From NCBI GenBank assembly GCA_902778205.1, contig CACYWX010000057.1, positions 1 to 11,639 on the forward strand: a stretch of 11,639 nucleotides of DNA. Direction: 5' to 3'. Both the position numbers and the translations under genes were made by a program. The notes under the pieces are model-generated. The model worked only from the letters and a program-made list of their open reading frames with translations, made no database searches and was not told the origin of the DNA. The DNA is from an uncultured Ruminococcus sp. Its GTDB lineage: Bacteria > Bacillota > Clostridia > Oscillospirales > CAG-272. Positions 1 through 6,815 of the stretch are shown here, piece after piece; the first letter of the stretch is position 1, and every line of letters starts with the position of its first letter.

Positions 1-1305
1 CTGCTCCGGACGGGTCGTCTGAAATCCCAGGCCCTCCCGGCGGTTGCTGTAGGTCCACCAGTCGATGACCGCCGTGTCCGCCAGACCGTTTTCCAGAATC
101 GCCCGCCGCAGTTTATCGGTGGAATCGGATTCCGTCCCCGAGCCGTGGCCCAGCAGCATGTCGTGGTACATGTAGACGTTCTTCATGCCGCGGTCCTTCA
201 GATGCTTCATCAGCCGGATCACGTGCCCGATATAGAGCTCATCCTTCGGAACGGAACGGCAGAGGGGGCATTTGCAGAAGTTGTTCCGCATGCGGTAGAT
301 GTCGTGCTCGTTCTGCGCGATGCTCTCCCAGACCTCGTCGCAGCCGATGTGGAAGCTCTCGATCCCGTTCGGCTTCAGATACCGGTCGATGATCTCGTCG
401 TAGATATCGAAGAGGATCTCGTAGGTCCGCGGATTTTTCGTGCAGAAACCGGTGAGGGTCGATTCGCCGTCCTCGAATTTCGCCGCGATGTCCGGGAACA
501 TCCGGGGAATGAGGGTGTTGTGCCCGTAGGAGTTGAAGAGGGGAAAGACCTCCACGGCCTTCGAGCGGCCGTAGGCGATGAGCTCTCCGAAGAAGTCGTC
601 CTTCACCATGGGCACGTCGACCTCGTCGTCCACCCAGCCGCCCCGCTTCGGCGACCAGTACCGTCGGATTACGGGGACCTTCAGCTGAGGATATTTCCGG
701 ATCGGCAGGTAGAGGTATTCGGAGACCCGGCCGTCGTACTGGACGCACCAGCAGCCGTAAACTGACACCACCAGCTGATTCTGCTTCATGGACGCCATGT
801 GATCGACGACAGCTTTCCAGTCCTCAAGGGTCATCAGATTGGACCCGAAGCGGCTCTCCATGAAGTAGCCCCGGGTGCGCAGATCCGGCCAGTCCGTGAC
901 GCGGCAGGCCTCCAGCTCCAGGCGGTTGTGTTCGGGGACCATGCATTGAGTCAGGGTGACGACGCCGTACAGAAGCCCCGCCTCGCCGAAGCCCGTGACC
1001 GTCACCGCGTCCCCGCCGATCTCCAGCCGGTAGCCCTGCTCGGGATTTTTGGCCTCAGACGGCGCGTCTCCCAGCCGGAGCGTGACGGGAACAGACCCCC
1101 GCGCCTCGTCCGGGTTCACGCAGAGGAGCCGTCCCAGTGTGGAGCGCAGAAGACTGTCCGCCGAGGCGAGGACCGGGCTCTCGCGGTACAGCGTTTCGTT
1201 GACGATGCGGAAGTTCGCCTCTCCGGGGACGCCCAGCGGGACCGGGGGTTCTCCAAGGGCTTCGTACCGGCGCGGGATGGGTATGATGCGCGATTTCATG
1301 TCCAT
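1..1305 (-). CDS. GH20-type beta-N-acetylhexosaminidase-like protein (C-terminus beyond window)
   Basis: The frame is open for 435 codons from ATG at 1305 to the window edge, so the C-terminus is missing. Residues about 70-125 resemble the small alpha/beta domain preceding GH20 barrels, ending in GEAGLLYGVVTLTQ. The barrel begins near DWPDLRTRGYFMESRFG (138-154). The strongest signature is HIGCDEVWE (319-327), matching the GH20 H-x-G-x-D-E motif; D323 and E324 would be the catalytic Asp-Glu pair. Tryptophans W416-W417 could line the sugar site. A Cys cluster C-K-C-P-L-C (344-349) follows the catalytic pair, possibly a metal or structural site. There is no signal peptide, so it is probably cytosolic. 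ATG 1305 is preferred over the in-frame ATG at 1299 because GGAGG lies 6 nt upstream of it. It follows the ceramidase-like gene by 21 bp, probably in one transcript. Substrate preference is not predictable; family-level confidence is good. Confidence 0.85.
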   Translation of the reverse strand, partial: MDMKSRIIPIPRRYEALGEPPVPLGVPGEANFRIVNETLYRESPVLASADSLLRSTLGRLLCVNPDEARGSVPVTLRLGDAPSEAKNPEQGYRLEIGGDAVTVTGFGEAGLLYGVVTLTQCMVPEHNRLELEACRVTDWPDLRTRGYFMESRFGSNLMTLEDWKAVVDHMASMKQNQLVVSVYGCWCVQYDGRVSEYLYLPIRKYPQLKVPVIRRYWSPKRGGWVDDEVDVPMVKDDFFGELIAYGRSKAVEVFPLFNSYGHNTLIPRMFPDIAAKFEDGESTLTGFCTKNPRTYEILFDIYDEIIDRYLKPNGIESFHIGCDEVWESIAQNEHDIYRMRNNFCKCPLCRSVPKDELYIGHVIRLMKHLKDRGMKNVYMYHDMLLGHGSGTESDSTDKLRRAILENGLADTAVIDWWTYSNRREGLGFQTTRPEQ

Positions 1306-1326
1306 GTGGATCCTCCCGAAAAAAGT

Positions 1327-2604
1327 TTACTGACAGATCTTTTCCGCCAGACGGATCAGCTCGTCCGTCATCCGGTATCCGGCTTCTATATCCAGCCGGT
1401 TCGACATGCCGACACTGGACTCGTAGATCCCGGGCTTGACCAGCTCCCGGATGGGAACGTAGCCGTACGCGCCGTTTGCAAGGTTGACGGGCACGGCGTG
1501 GGGGATCGGGGAGCGCTCCTTCAGCATCCGCCCGAACTCCACAAAGATCTCCCCCGGCATGCCGAAGAACGCGGCCTCTCCGATGCGGAGCACCTGGACC
1601 GGGACCGGCAGCGTCTTCACTCCCTCCGCGTCCGTGCGGCGGATCTCCTGGGCGTAGAAGCGGTCCATGATCCCGGCGTCGGGGTTCTTCTCCACCTGAT
1701 CGGCGAAGGCGAGGTGGGAGGCGTCGGGAACGCGGGAGGGGAGCTCCAGCACGGTCATGGCACCGGCCACGGATTCGTCCTCAAACGGGGTGACCGCCAG
1801 CTCGAGGGCGCGGGAGGCGTCGGCGGCCAGCATCCGTCCCATGCGTTTGCAGTGCTCCGGGACCTCCCGGTGGAAGCCCTTCGGATCCACGTGGTTGATG
1901 TTGCCGCAGAAGCCGTTGACAAAGACCGGCATGAAGTCTCCCCCGTAGAGTCTCCGCAGGGCCCGCCGCATCTCCCCGGGATAGTCGGCGGAATAGGAGG
2001 AGCCGCCCACGCAGTCGCAGTGGCAGGCGTAGTTGACGATCACACCGTATGGGATTCCGTCCGCCGAATCGATCCGGAGCACGCCGACCTCGGGATCGAT
2101 TCCTCCGAAGGGGACGTATCCCTCCCCGCCCCAGGTCCGGTATGTACCGTCGGGGCTGACATAATCACGGTAGTACGCGATTCTGTCCTCGTTCTCCGAA
2201 GCGAAGCTCAGGCACACCTCCCTGGCTCTCTGGGCCGCCAGACAGGCTCCGTCGATCATGCGGGCCTCGAGGAAGCTCATATAGTCCGGGTTCAGATGGA
2301 CGAAGTCTCCCCAGGTCTCAACCGGCCCGGCCGTGTGGCTGTGGGTGGCGCAGACGAGGATGTTTTCAGGAGCCGCACCCAGCCGTTCCGAGAGCATGGA
2401 GCGCACCCGGCCGCAGCTTTCCATGGGGATCTGGATGGCGTCGCACGAGATGAGGACGGCCCGGCTATCTCCGGATTCAAAGTACACCGCCTCGGAGAAG
2501 AGCTCGTCCCGGACGCCGTCGGCCAGGCGCGTCTCAAAATAACCCGGGATCTCCATCCCGAGGGCGGGGGTGATGTTGGCTTCGTAGATTCCGCATCGGA
2601 TCAT
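1327..2604 (-). CDS. Neutral/alkaline ceramidase-like (PF04734-type) protein, 425 aa
   Basis: The protein resembles the neutral/alkaline non-lysosomal ceramidase fold: an opening of the type G-x-x-x-x-x-I-T-P, then ATHSHTAGP (86-94), NYACHCDC (191-198), SADYPGEM (205-212), GFCGNINHVD (231-240) and GMPGEIFVEFG (348-358). H88 and H90, H195, E352 and a Tyr in NGAYGY (378-382) are candidates for the zinc site known in this family. Bacterial ceramidases carry a catalytic Ser in the segment corresponding to GNIN here. I see Asn instead, so true ceramide hydrolysis is doubtful and another amide or ester substrate is possible. At 425 aa it is much shorter than secreted ceramidases (about 650 aa) and lacks both a signal peptide and the C-terminal domain. 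ATG 2604 is chosen because AAAGGAG lies 6 nt upstream; an in-frame ATG at 2661 has no such site. It is the first gene of the unit driven by the promoter at 2757-2785 and precedes the GH20-like gene. Confidence 0.8.
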   Translation of the reverse strand: MIRCGIYEANITPALGMEIPGYFETRLADGVRDELFSEAVYFESGDSRAVLISCDAIQIPMESCGRVRSMLSERLGAAPENILVCATHSHTAGPVETWGDFVHLNPDYMSFLEARMIDGACLAAQRAREVCLSFASENEDRIAYYRDYVSPDGTYRTWGGEGYVPFGGIDPEVGVLRIDSADGIPYGVIVNYACHCDCVGGSSYSADYPGEMRRALRRLYGGDFMPVFVNGFCGNINHVDPKGFHREVPEHCKRMGRMLAADASRALELAVTPFEDESVAGAMTVLELPSRVPDASHLAFADQVEKNPDAGIMDRFYAQEIRRTDAEGVKTLPVPVQVLRIGEAAFFGMPGEIFVEFGRMLKERSPIPHAVPVNLANGAYGYVPIRELVKPGIYESSVGMSNRLDIEAGYRMTDELIRLAEKICQ

Positions 2605-2736
2605 GACATGCTCCTTTCTCTGCTTCCGCGGGAAACCCCTGTTCGGTTCGCCCGGCGGCAAAATGCCATTACGGCTCAGTATAAATCACAAACGCATCGA
2701 GGATTCCATATGCTCTGGGAAGTTGTCTTTCTTGCT

Positions 2737-2749
2737 CAGAACAATTCTG
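2737..2749. promoter_or_regulatory. Inverted repeat at the predicted transcription start (candidate operator)
   Basis: CAGAA-CAA-TTCTG is a perfect 5-bp inverted repeat with a 3-nt centre. Outer bases extend it imperfectly (TTGC on one side, GCAA on the other, with a 2-nt offset). It lies directly downstream of the -10 box of the minus-strand promoter, covering roughly +1 to +13, where a repressor would block initiation. Operator function is inferred from position and symmetry only. It could also fold as a short hairpin at the 5' end of the mRNA. Confidence 0.35.
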
Positions 2750-2756
2750 CAACATT

Positions 2757-2785
2757 ATCATACCCGGAAAGCCCTGTACTGTCAA
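2757..2785 (-). promoter_or_regulatory. Sigma-A-type promoter for the ceramidase-like/GH20 unit
   Basis: On the minus strand there is a perfect -35 TTGACA (2785-2780), a 17-bp spacer and a -10 TATGAT (2762-2757). Transcription would start near 2750, giving a leader of about 146 nt before the ATG at 2604. Only one of twelve hexamer positions departs from consensus, and the spacer is ideal. This indicates that the ceramidase-like and GH20-like genes form a separate transcription unit from the block upstream. Confidence 0.8.
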
Positions 2786-3082
2786 GTGGCTGTGGAGACA
2801 TGAACAAAAATGACATGGATTTCTCTGCTGTGACTGCAGCGAGCAAACGAAAGATGCAGGACAGGGTCAAGGCTTTCTGTAAGCAATGAACCTGTGAAGA
2901 AATTCCTGTTTTCCCATATCCGATTTATCGCAGAGGTTCACGTGAAAGCTCATATAGACATAGTTCCAGATGGGTGGTATTCTGTTTATGGTATGATGTG
3001 CCCGTTCCGACAGTCCTGTATTCGCGTAACCGTCGGGAATTGTCTGCGTCGGTACTGACATATTTCAGAGGAAAAAGTCTGG
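2786..3082. other. AT-richer intergenic spacer without a recognisable gene
   Basis: About 300 bp lie between the terminator-like hairpin and the -35 box of the next unit. Sixty-base lines here are about 40% G+C by direct count (for example 2881-2940 and 2941-3000), against about 67% in a nearby coding line (1021-1080). Open frames are short, lack ribosome binding sites and resemble no family I know. Just upstream of the promoter, GACATG occurs twice on the plus strand (2797-2802 and 2812-2817), a weak direct repeat that could be a binding site. Otherwise I see nothing in it. Confidence 0.6.
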
Positions 3083-3113
3083 AAAAAGCCCTGTGCAGGG
3101 GGATACGCAGGGC
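3083..3113 (-). terminator. Possible intrinsic terminator after the glycyl-radical/dehydrogenase transcript
   Basis: On the minus strand GCCCTG and CAGGGC form a 6-bp GC-rich stem around a 14-nt loop, followed directly by TTTTT. Its position and orientation fit the 3' end of the transcript carrying the glycyl radical enzyme and the broken dehydrogenase. The large loop makes it a moderate rather than strong candidate. The plus strand has no T tract after the stem. Confidence 0.5.
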
Positions 3114-3797
3114 GTACGGGCCGTCTGCTCCCTGCCGCACCCGTTCGGGATTCGAGCCCGCGGTCACGGCGTACACGTTCTCCATGCCGAGAGATAGAGT
3201 GCGGCGAACATGCCGACGGGGCCGAGGCCCTGTACGACGGCGGTTTAGACGGAGGGAATGTCGATATTGGCCCGCGCGGCGAGCGTGAACGCGTGCAGGG
3301 CGGTGGGGCCGGGGCAGGCGAAGGTGCACACCATCCGGGGATCGAGTCCATCGGGGATCCTCACGAGCTTCGAAAGCGGCGTATAGTTGAACTCCGCGTA
3401 TCCGCCGAAGAGATAGGGCGCGTGATCCGCCTGATTCCCGTTTGTGACGCGCATCCTGACGCAGTTGGCGTCGTCCACGGCGAGGCAGAAAGGGCATTCT
3501 CCGCAGGGGACGGGGACCGCGATGTCGGCGATGACGTTATCCCCGACGGCAAGCCCGTATTCGGCGGCCTCTGCTGGATCGCAGGCGACGAGACGTCCGA
3601 CAAATTCGTGGCCGATGATGGTACCGGTGTCCGTGCCGAGCCTGCCGGAGTGGATGTGCAGGTCGGTTCCGCACACGTCGCTCGCCAAAAGTTCCGACGC
3701 GCCGTAGCCCTTCGGCGGTTCGGTGACGGGGAATTCTTTGACTTCAAACGGGACATTCTGCCCCTTTGAATATCGCTCCTTTTGCTGTTTTGCGCAT
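3114..3797 (-). pseudogene. Zinc-dependent medium-chain alcohol/polyol dehydrogenase, broken
   Basis: The remnant reads as a zinc-dependent medium-chain dehydrogenase. It has the N-terminus MRKTAKGAIFKGAECP, then PFEVKEFPV, the catalytic-zinc segment DVCGTDLHIHSGRLG, GHEFVGR, a structural-zinc loop with four Cys (CGECPFCLAVDDANC) and the NAD-binding VVQGLGPVGMFAALYLSA. Three lesions are visible: (1) one extra C in the CCC at 3750-3752 (minus) shifts frame after AECP and gives a stop at 3744-3746; (2) an in-frame TAA at 3247-3245, just before TAVVQG; (3) a one-base loss near 3185-3190, after which ENVYAVTAGSNPERVRQGAD continues in another frame. Homology ends about residue 225, so roughly the last third of a 340-370-residue enzyme is gone. 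ATG 3797 is used because GGAGG lies 8 nt upstream; a longer frame from 3862 has a non-family N-terminus. It begins 15 bp after the glycyl radical enzyme stop, so it was probably co-transcribed and may have acted on that enzyme's product. Confidence 0.85.
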
Positions 3798-3812
3798 GCT
3801 CCCGTCCTCCGC

Positions 3813-5954
3813 TCAGTGAATGTCTGCGTGCTCGGTCCGATGGAGGATATCCTCCTGGACATCGCGCGAGAGCTGGATATAGTACGCGCTGAAGCCGGAC
3901 ACGCGCACCACGAGATCCGCGTAGTTCTCCGGATGGTCCATCGCGTCGATCAGGATGTCGCGGGAGACGCAGTTGATCTGCACTTCCTGTCCGCCCTTGC
4001 TGAAATAGACCATAATGGCTGCGGTGAGGGCCGCGCGCTTGACGGGATCCTGCAGCATATCGGGTGTGTACTTCTGGTTCACGACCGTGCCGCAGGAGAC
4101 GAGGCGGTAGTCCGGCTTGCAGAGGGAGAGGAACGCCGAGGTCGGGCCGTTCTTGTCCATGCCGTAAGTCGGGGAGGCTGCGTCGGACACCGGAACACCT
4201 GCCAGACGCCCGTCGGGAGTCGCTCCGGTGACATGGCCCGCCCAGACGCTCGCCGTGTTCGAGGCGATGGCGGTATAGAAGACGCCGCCGTCGCGGGTGC
4301 GGTATTTCGAGAAGACCTTGTCGAGGTATTCGACGTACCAGACGGCGTACTTGTCGACGAATTCCTCGTTGTTGCCGTATTTCGGCGCGTTCAGGAGCTT
4401 GGCGCGGAGCTTTTCATATCCCTTGTAGTTGACGGCCATCGCGTCGCGCAGTTCGGTCAGCGTGCATTCCTTATCGACGAACACGACCTTCTCGATGGCG
4501 GCAAGAGAGTCGGCGATCGTCGCGATGCCCATGCCGCAGGCGCCGTGAACCGAGGGATAGCGCGCGCCGCCGCAGTTGATATCCATGCCCTTCGCGATGC
4601 AGTCGTCGCAGAAGATGGACATGAAGGGCTGCGCGAAGCGCATGTAGTTGAGCTGGCTGTTGGAGTTGTTGAAGATGGTGACGTACTCCCCGGCAGAGTA
4701 GGCAATCTGCTTCTCGAATGCGTCCATGAATTCCTTCATCGACGTGATGTTTTCAAGCGCCCCGGTATCGAGGCCGAGGTAGTCCTGATCGACTGCCGAG
4801 ACGCCACGGTAGAACACACCCTCGAGAAAATGCGGAACGTTGAACCGGCCGTCGGACCACGCGGGCTGCTTGCCGGGGATGAAGTTCTCGATGCACCCGA
4901 CGAAGCAGTAGTTCCGGGCGTCCTCGAGGGAGTAGCCGTGCCGGTGCAGGGCGGGAATGTTCACGCGGTCGTTCATCAGGGCGGGATAGCCCAGTCCCGT
5001 GCCGATCACCTGGAGGCATTCGTCGAGGAATTTGTCCGGCATGCCCTCGTGCAGACGCGCGGAGAGGTTCGGACCTGGGACGCAGCAGTCACGCACGGCG
5101 TGTAAAACCGCGTAGGAGAGCTCGTTGATCCCCTCGTCTCCCTCGGGCGTGATGCCGCCGATGCAGATGTTCACGATGTCGTCGCCGAGCTCCCTGATCT
5201 TGATGAACGCACAGCCGAGCATATCCTCCGCGTCCTCGACGGTGAGGGTCCCGGCGTCGATGTCATGGCGGTAGAAGGGATAGAGATACTGGTCGATCCG
5301 GCCGAGCGCCATCGCGTACTTGCCCTGATACACAAAGGCAAGATGGATGAGCCAGACGAGGTTCAGAGCCTGCCGGAAAGTGACCGGGGGCTTCCACGCA
5401 GCGAGGTCGAGGTCGGCGGCAAGGGCGGCAAGCTCCGCGCGGCGTTCGGAATCGTCCGTGCGGGCGGCAGCCTCGAGGGCGGCTTTGGCGTAATTGCGGA
5501 CATAGACGGAGAAGCCGGTCAGGACTTCCTTCTGCGCGGTGAGGTATTCCGCCTTGTCGGGCTCGTTCCGGTGCACGAGGAGGGATTCCTCGATCCGTGC
5601 CATCGTGCCGGAGACACCCTCGTTCAGAAAGCGGTCATAGCCCGGGGCGAAGTGGTCGGAATTGTTCCAGAATCCGATGTTGCCGTAGGAGCCGAGGATG
5701 CTTCTCGCTTTTTTCAGCTCTCTCTCGTCGTATTCCGTCGTGTAGTTCCCTCGTTTCGATCCGGCGATCCGGTCGTACTCGTACACATAGGCGGGGAAGT
5801 TCTCGAACCACGCCCGCTGTGCAAGAGCACCCGCCGTCAGCGGAGACTTGTCGAAATTCTGCCGGTAGGAACGGAACCGGATCAGATCCGACACGCACGG
5901 CTCGCCCTCCGGCGGAATATTGATGAGCTTTTTCAGTTCTGGCAGATTTCTCAT
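3813..5954 (-). CDS. Glycyl radical enzyme, pyruvate formate-lyase/glycerol dehydratase superfamily, 713 aa, substrate unknown
   Basis: The N-terminal and middle regions form the barrel domain of the pyruvate formate-lyase/glycerol dehydratase superfamily. The thiyl-radical loop is YCFVGCIEN (349-357), with C354 the likely catalytic Cys and E356 matching the Cys-x-Glu arrangement of eliminase-type members (GCVEP in glycerol dehydratase and choline lyase). Here N replaces the usual P. Near the C-terminus, VVRVSGFSAYY (682-692) is the glycyl radical motif, with G687 the radical site. In that class Glu acts as base in water, amine or similar eliminations; pyruvate formate-lyase itself has a Cys-Cys pair instead. 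At 713 aa it is shorter than characterised dehydratases (about 790-850). It needs a radical-SAM activase, and none is in the window. It would be cytosolic and anaerobic. ATG 5954 is chosen over GTG 5963 because GAGGTG lies 6 nt upstream of it. It is flanked by a broken divergent AraC regulator and a broken downstream dehydrogenase, yet its own frame is intact. Confidence 0.92.
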   Translation of the reverse strand: MRNLPELKKLINIPPEGEPCVSDLIRFRSYRQNFDKSPLTAGALAQRAWFENFPAYVYEYDRIAGSKRGNYTTEYDERELKKARSILGSYGNIGFWNNSDHFAPGYDRFLNEGVSGTMARIEESLLVHRNEPDKAEYLTAQKEVLTGFSVYVRNYAKAALEAAARTDDSERRAELAALAADLDLAAWKPPVTFRQALNLVWLIHLAFVYQGKYAMALGRIDQYLYPFYRHDIDAGTLTVEDAEDMLGCAFIKIRELGDDIVNICIGGITPEGDEGINELSYAVLHAVRDCCVPGPNLSARLHEGMPDKFLDECLQVIGTGLGYPALMNDRVNIPALHRHGYSLEDARNYCFVGCIENFIPGKQPAWSDGRFNVPHFLEGVFYRGVSAVDQDYLGLDTGALENITSMKEFMDAFEKQIAYSAGEYVTIFNNSNSQLNYMRFAQPFMSIFCDDCIAKGMDINCGGARYPSVHGACGMGIATIADSLAAIEKVVFVDKECTLTELRDAMAVNYKGYEKLRAKLLNAPKYGNNEEFVDKYAVWYVEYLDKVFSKYRTRDGGVFYTAIASNTASVWAGHVTGATPDGRLAGVPVSDAASPTYGMDKNGPTSAFLSLCKPDYRLVSCGTVVNQKYTPDMLQDPVKRAALTAAIMVYFSKGGQEVQINCVSRDILIDAMDHPENYADLVVRVSGFSAYYIQLSRDVQEDILHRTEHADIH

Positions 5955-5974
5955 GATGCGCACCTCATGATGCG
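5950..5974 (-). promoter_or_regulatory. Tandem repeat and ribosome binding site at the glycyl radical enzyme start
   Basis: The 11-mer CGCATCATGAG occurs twice on the minus strand, 14 nt apart (5974-5964 and 5960-5950). The second copy carries the start codon (5954-5952) and the first supplies part of the GAGGTG Shine-Dalgarno (5966-5961). The first copy also contains an ATG (5968-5966) opening a five-codon frame, MRCAS, whose TGA overlaps the enzyme's ATG as ATGA. Whether this leader frame is translated, or the pattern is simply a small duplication, cannot be told from sequence. Confidence 0.55.
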
Positions 5975-6072
5975 TTCGGAACGATGATTTGCTGCTTCCG
6001 GCTTATCCGCTCCCGCCGTCCGGGATTTTCGGGATGCGGTAAAAAAACGTGCCGGAACGCCCGTACAACCAT

Positions 6073-6101
6073 AGCATAGCAAAAAAGGGAGTGTTTGTCA
6101 A
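6073..6101 (-). promoter_or_regulatory. Sigma-A-type promoter of the glycyl radical enzyme
   Basis: The minus strand shows a perfect -35 TTGACA (6101-6096), a 17-bp spacer and a -10 TATGCT (6078-6073). The start would be near 6066, leaving a leader of about 110 nt with a small hairpin (TCCCG/CGGGA, 6011-6025). It lies in the intergenic space shared with the divergent AraC-type gene, the usual place for such a regulator to act. I find no equally good plus-strand promoter for the regulator. Confidence 0.8.
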
Positions 6102-6234
6102 TCACCCCGGGCGATTCTTTCCCATAATAACCGGACGATTCTGCTGTGCTTTATTAACAAAGAGACTTGTAATTTTTTTGCGGTTTCTGATGCACTTTAC
6201 ACAAACGAGAAGCACGGAAAGGAGGGAGCGGGGC

Positions 6235-6790
6235 ATGGACGAGGTTCAGGTTGAACTGCATACGGTTCCGCGCATTTTTTTGCGCACATGCACGCAACAG
6301 ACCATTATCATCATCGGTTTCCGACGGAAATCTGGGGAAAAATCAGGATCTCCACGGAGCTGACGTATCTGCTCGAGAGCAGCGTCGACCTGGTGAACGT
6401 CCTGCCCGGCGGCTTGAAAACCGAAGCCTGCGTATCTCAGGACAGCGTGATCCTCACGGTTTACGAGCATCCGTTGGACTATACCTCGCCGGGCTTTCAC
6501 CGGCACGCGACGGTCGGTTTCCTTGTCGAATACGACTATACGCGGGAAGGCGGGCTGATCCTGCCGCGGTACTTCTCCTTCGGAACGCCGCAGAATCCCG
6601 TGTGGCCGGTGTTTGAGCAGCTGATCTATCAGTATGGCGTCGATCCGGTTTCCCCGGTGAACAAGGCTCTGCTCTTCGAGCTGATCGGAAAGGTTTCCGC
6701 CCTGTCCCTCATGGAAAAGCAGGCGAAACAGCCCGGGCAGACAATCTATGTGCGGAAGGCGCAGAAGATCATGCTTCGCATTTCCTTCCT
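6235..6790 (+). pseudogene. AraC-family-like regulator, frameshifted and lacking its DNA-binding domain
   Basis: Translation would start at ATG 6235 (GGAGGG 8 nt upstream) as MDEVQVELHTVPRIF and then stop early at 6361-6363. Adding one T to the T7 run at 6275-6281 restores FFAHMHATDHYHHRFPTEIWGK and a continuous frame of about 180 residues. This part looks like the N-terminal sensor half of an AraC-type regulator: FHRHATVGFLVEYD, then LLFELIGKVSALS and the linker YVRKAQK that normally leads into the helix-turn-helix domain. That domain (about 100 aa) is absent; recognisable sequence ends near 6770-6790, just before the end of the convergent UroD-like gene. The open frame running on to 9821 is only the antisense of neighbouring genes. 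The divergent position suggests it once controlled the glycyl radical enzyme. Family assignment from the N-terminal half alone is moderately confident. The T7 run (U UUU UUG) could permit slippage, but the missing DNA-binding half still argues for loss of function. Confidence 0.65.
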
Positions 6791-6794
6791 AAAT

Positions 6795-6810
6795 TCGTGT
6801 GAACACACGA
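6795..6810. repeat. Perfect inverted repeat at the junction after the UroD-like gene
   Basis: TCGTGTG-AA-CACACGA is a perfect 7-bp inverted repeat. It starts 5 nt past the UroD-like stop codon and lies at the point where the AraC remnant loses similarity. As RNA it could form a 6-bp stem with a GAAC or GTTC tetraloop. Only ATTT follows on the minus strand, so it is at best a weak terminator. It could instead be a protein binding site or a recombination scar. Confidence 0.45.
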
Positions 6811-6815
6811 TCATC

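Noticed and set aside
2678..2683. TATACT on the minus strand as a promoter for the ceramidase-like gene
   Set aside because: No -35 box at suitable spacing; the promoter at 2757-2785 is far better.
799..2889. A 696-codon plus-strand open frame
   Set aside because: It is antisense to the GH20-like and ceramidase-like genes, has low-complexity His/Val/Asp-rich content and resembles no family.
2867..3061. A 64-codon minus-strand frame in the AT-rich spacer
   Set aside because: It has no Shine-Dalgarno sequence and no recognisable similarity, and lies after the terminator-like hairpin.
3245..3862. Dehydrogenase as an intact 205-residue gene starting at 3862
   Set aside because: That start gives a non-family N-terminus overlapping the radical enzyme gene. 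The well-spaced ATG at 3797 gives a family-like N-terminus with one frameshift, and the frame ends at a premature stop before the NAD-binding motif.
3723..5105. A 460-codon plus-strand open frame
   Set aside because: It is antisense to the glycyl radical enzyme, whose motifs are unambiguous on the minus strand.
6096..6128. TTGTCA ... CATAAT on the plus strand as a promoter for the AraC-like gene
   Set aside because: The spacer is 22 bp and the hexamers are imperfect, so it is not supportable as a sigma-A promoter.
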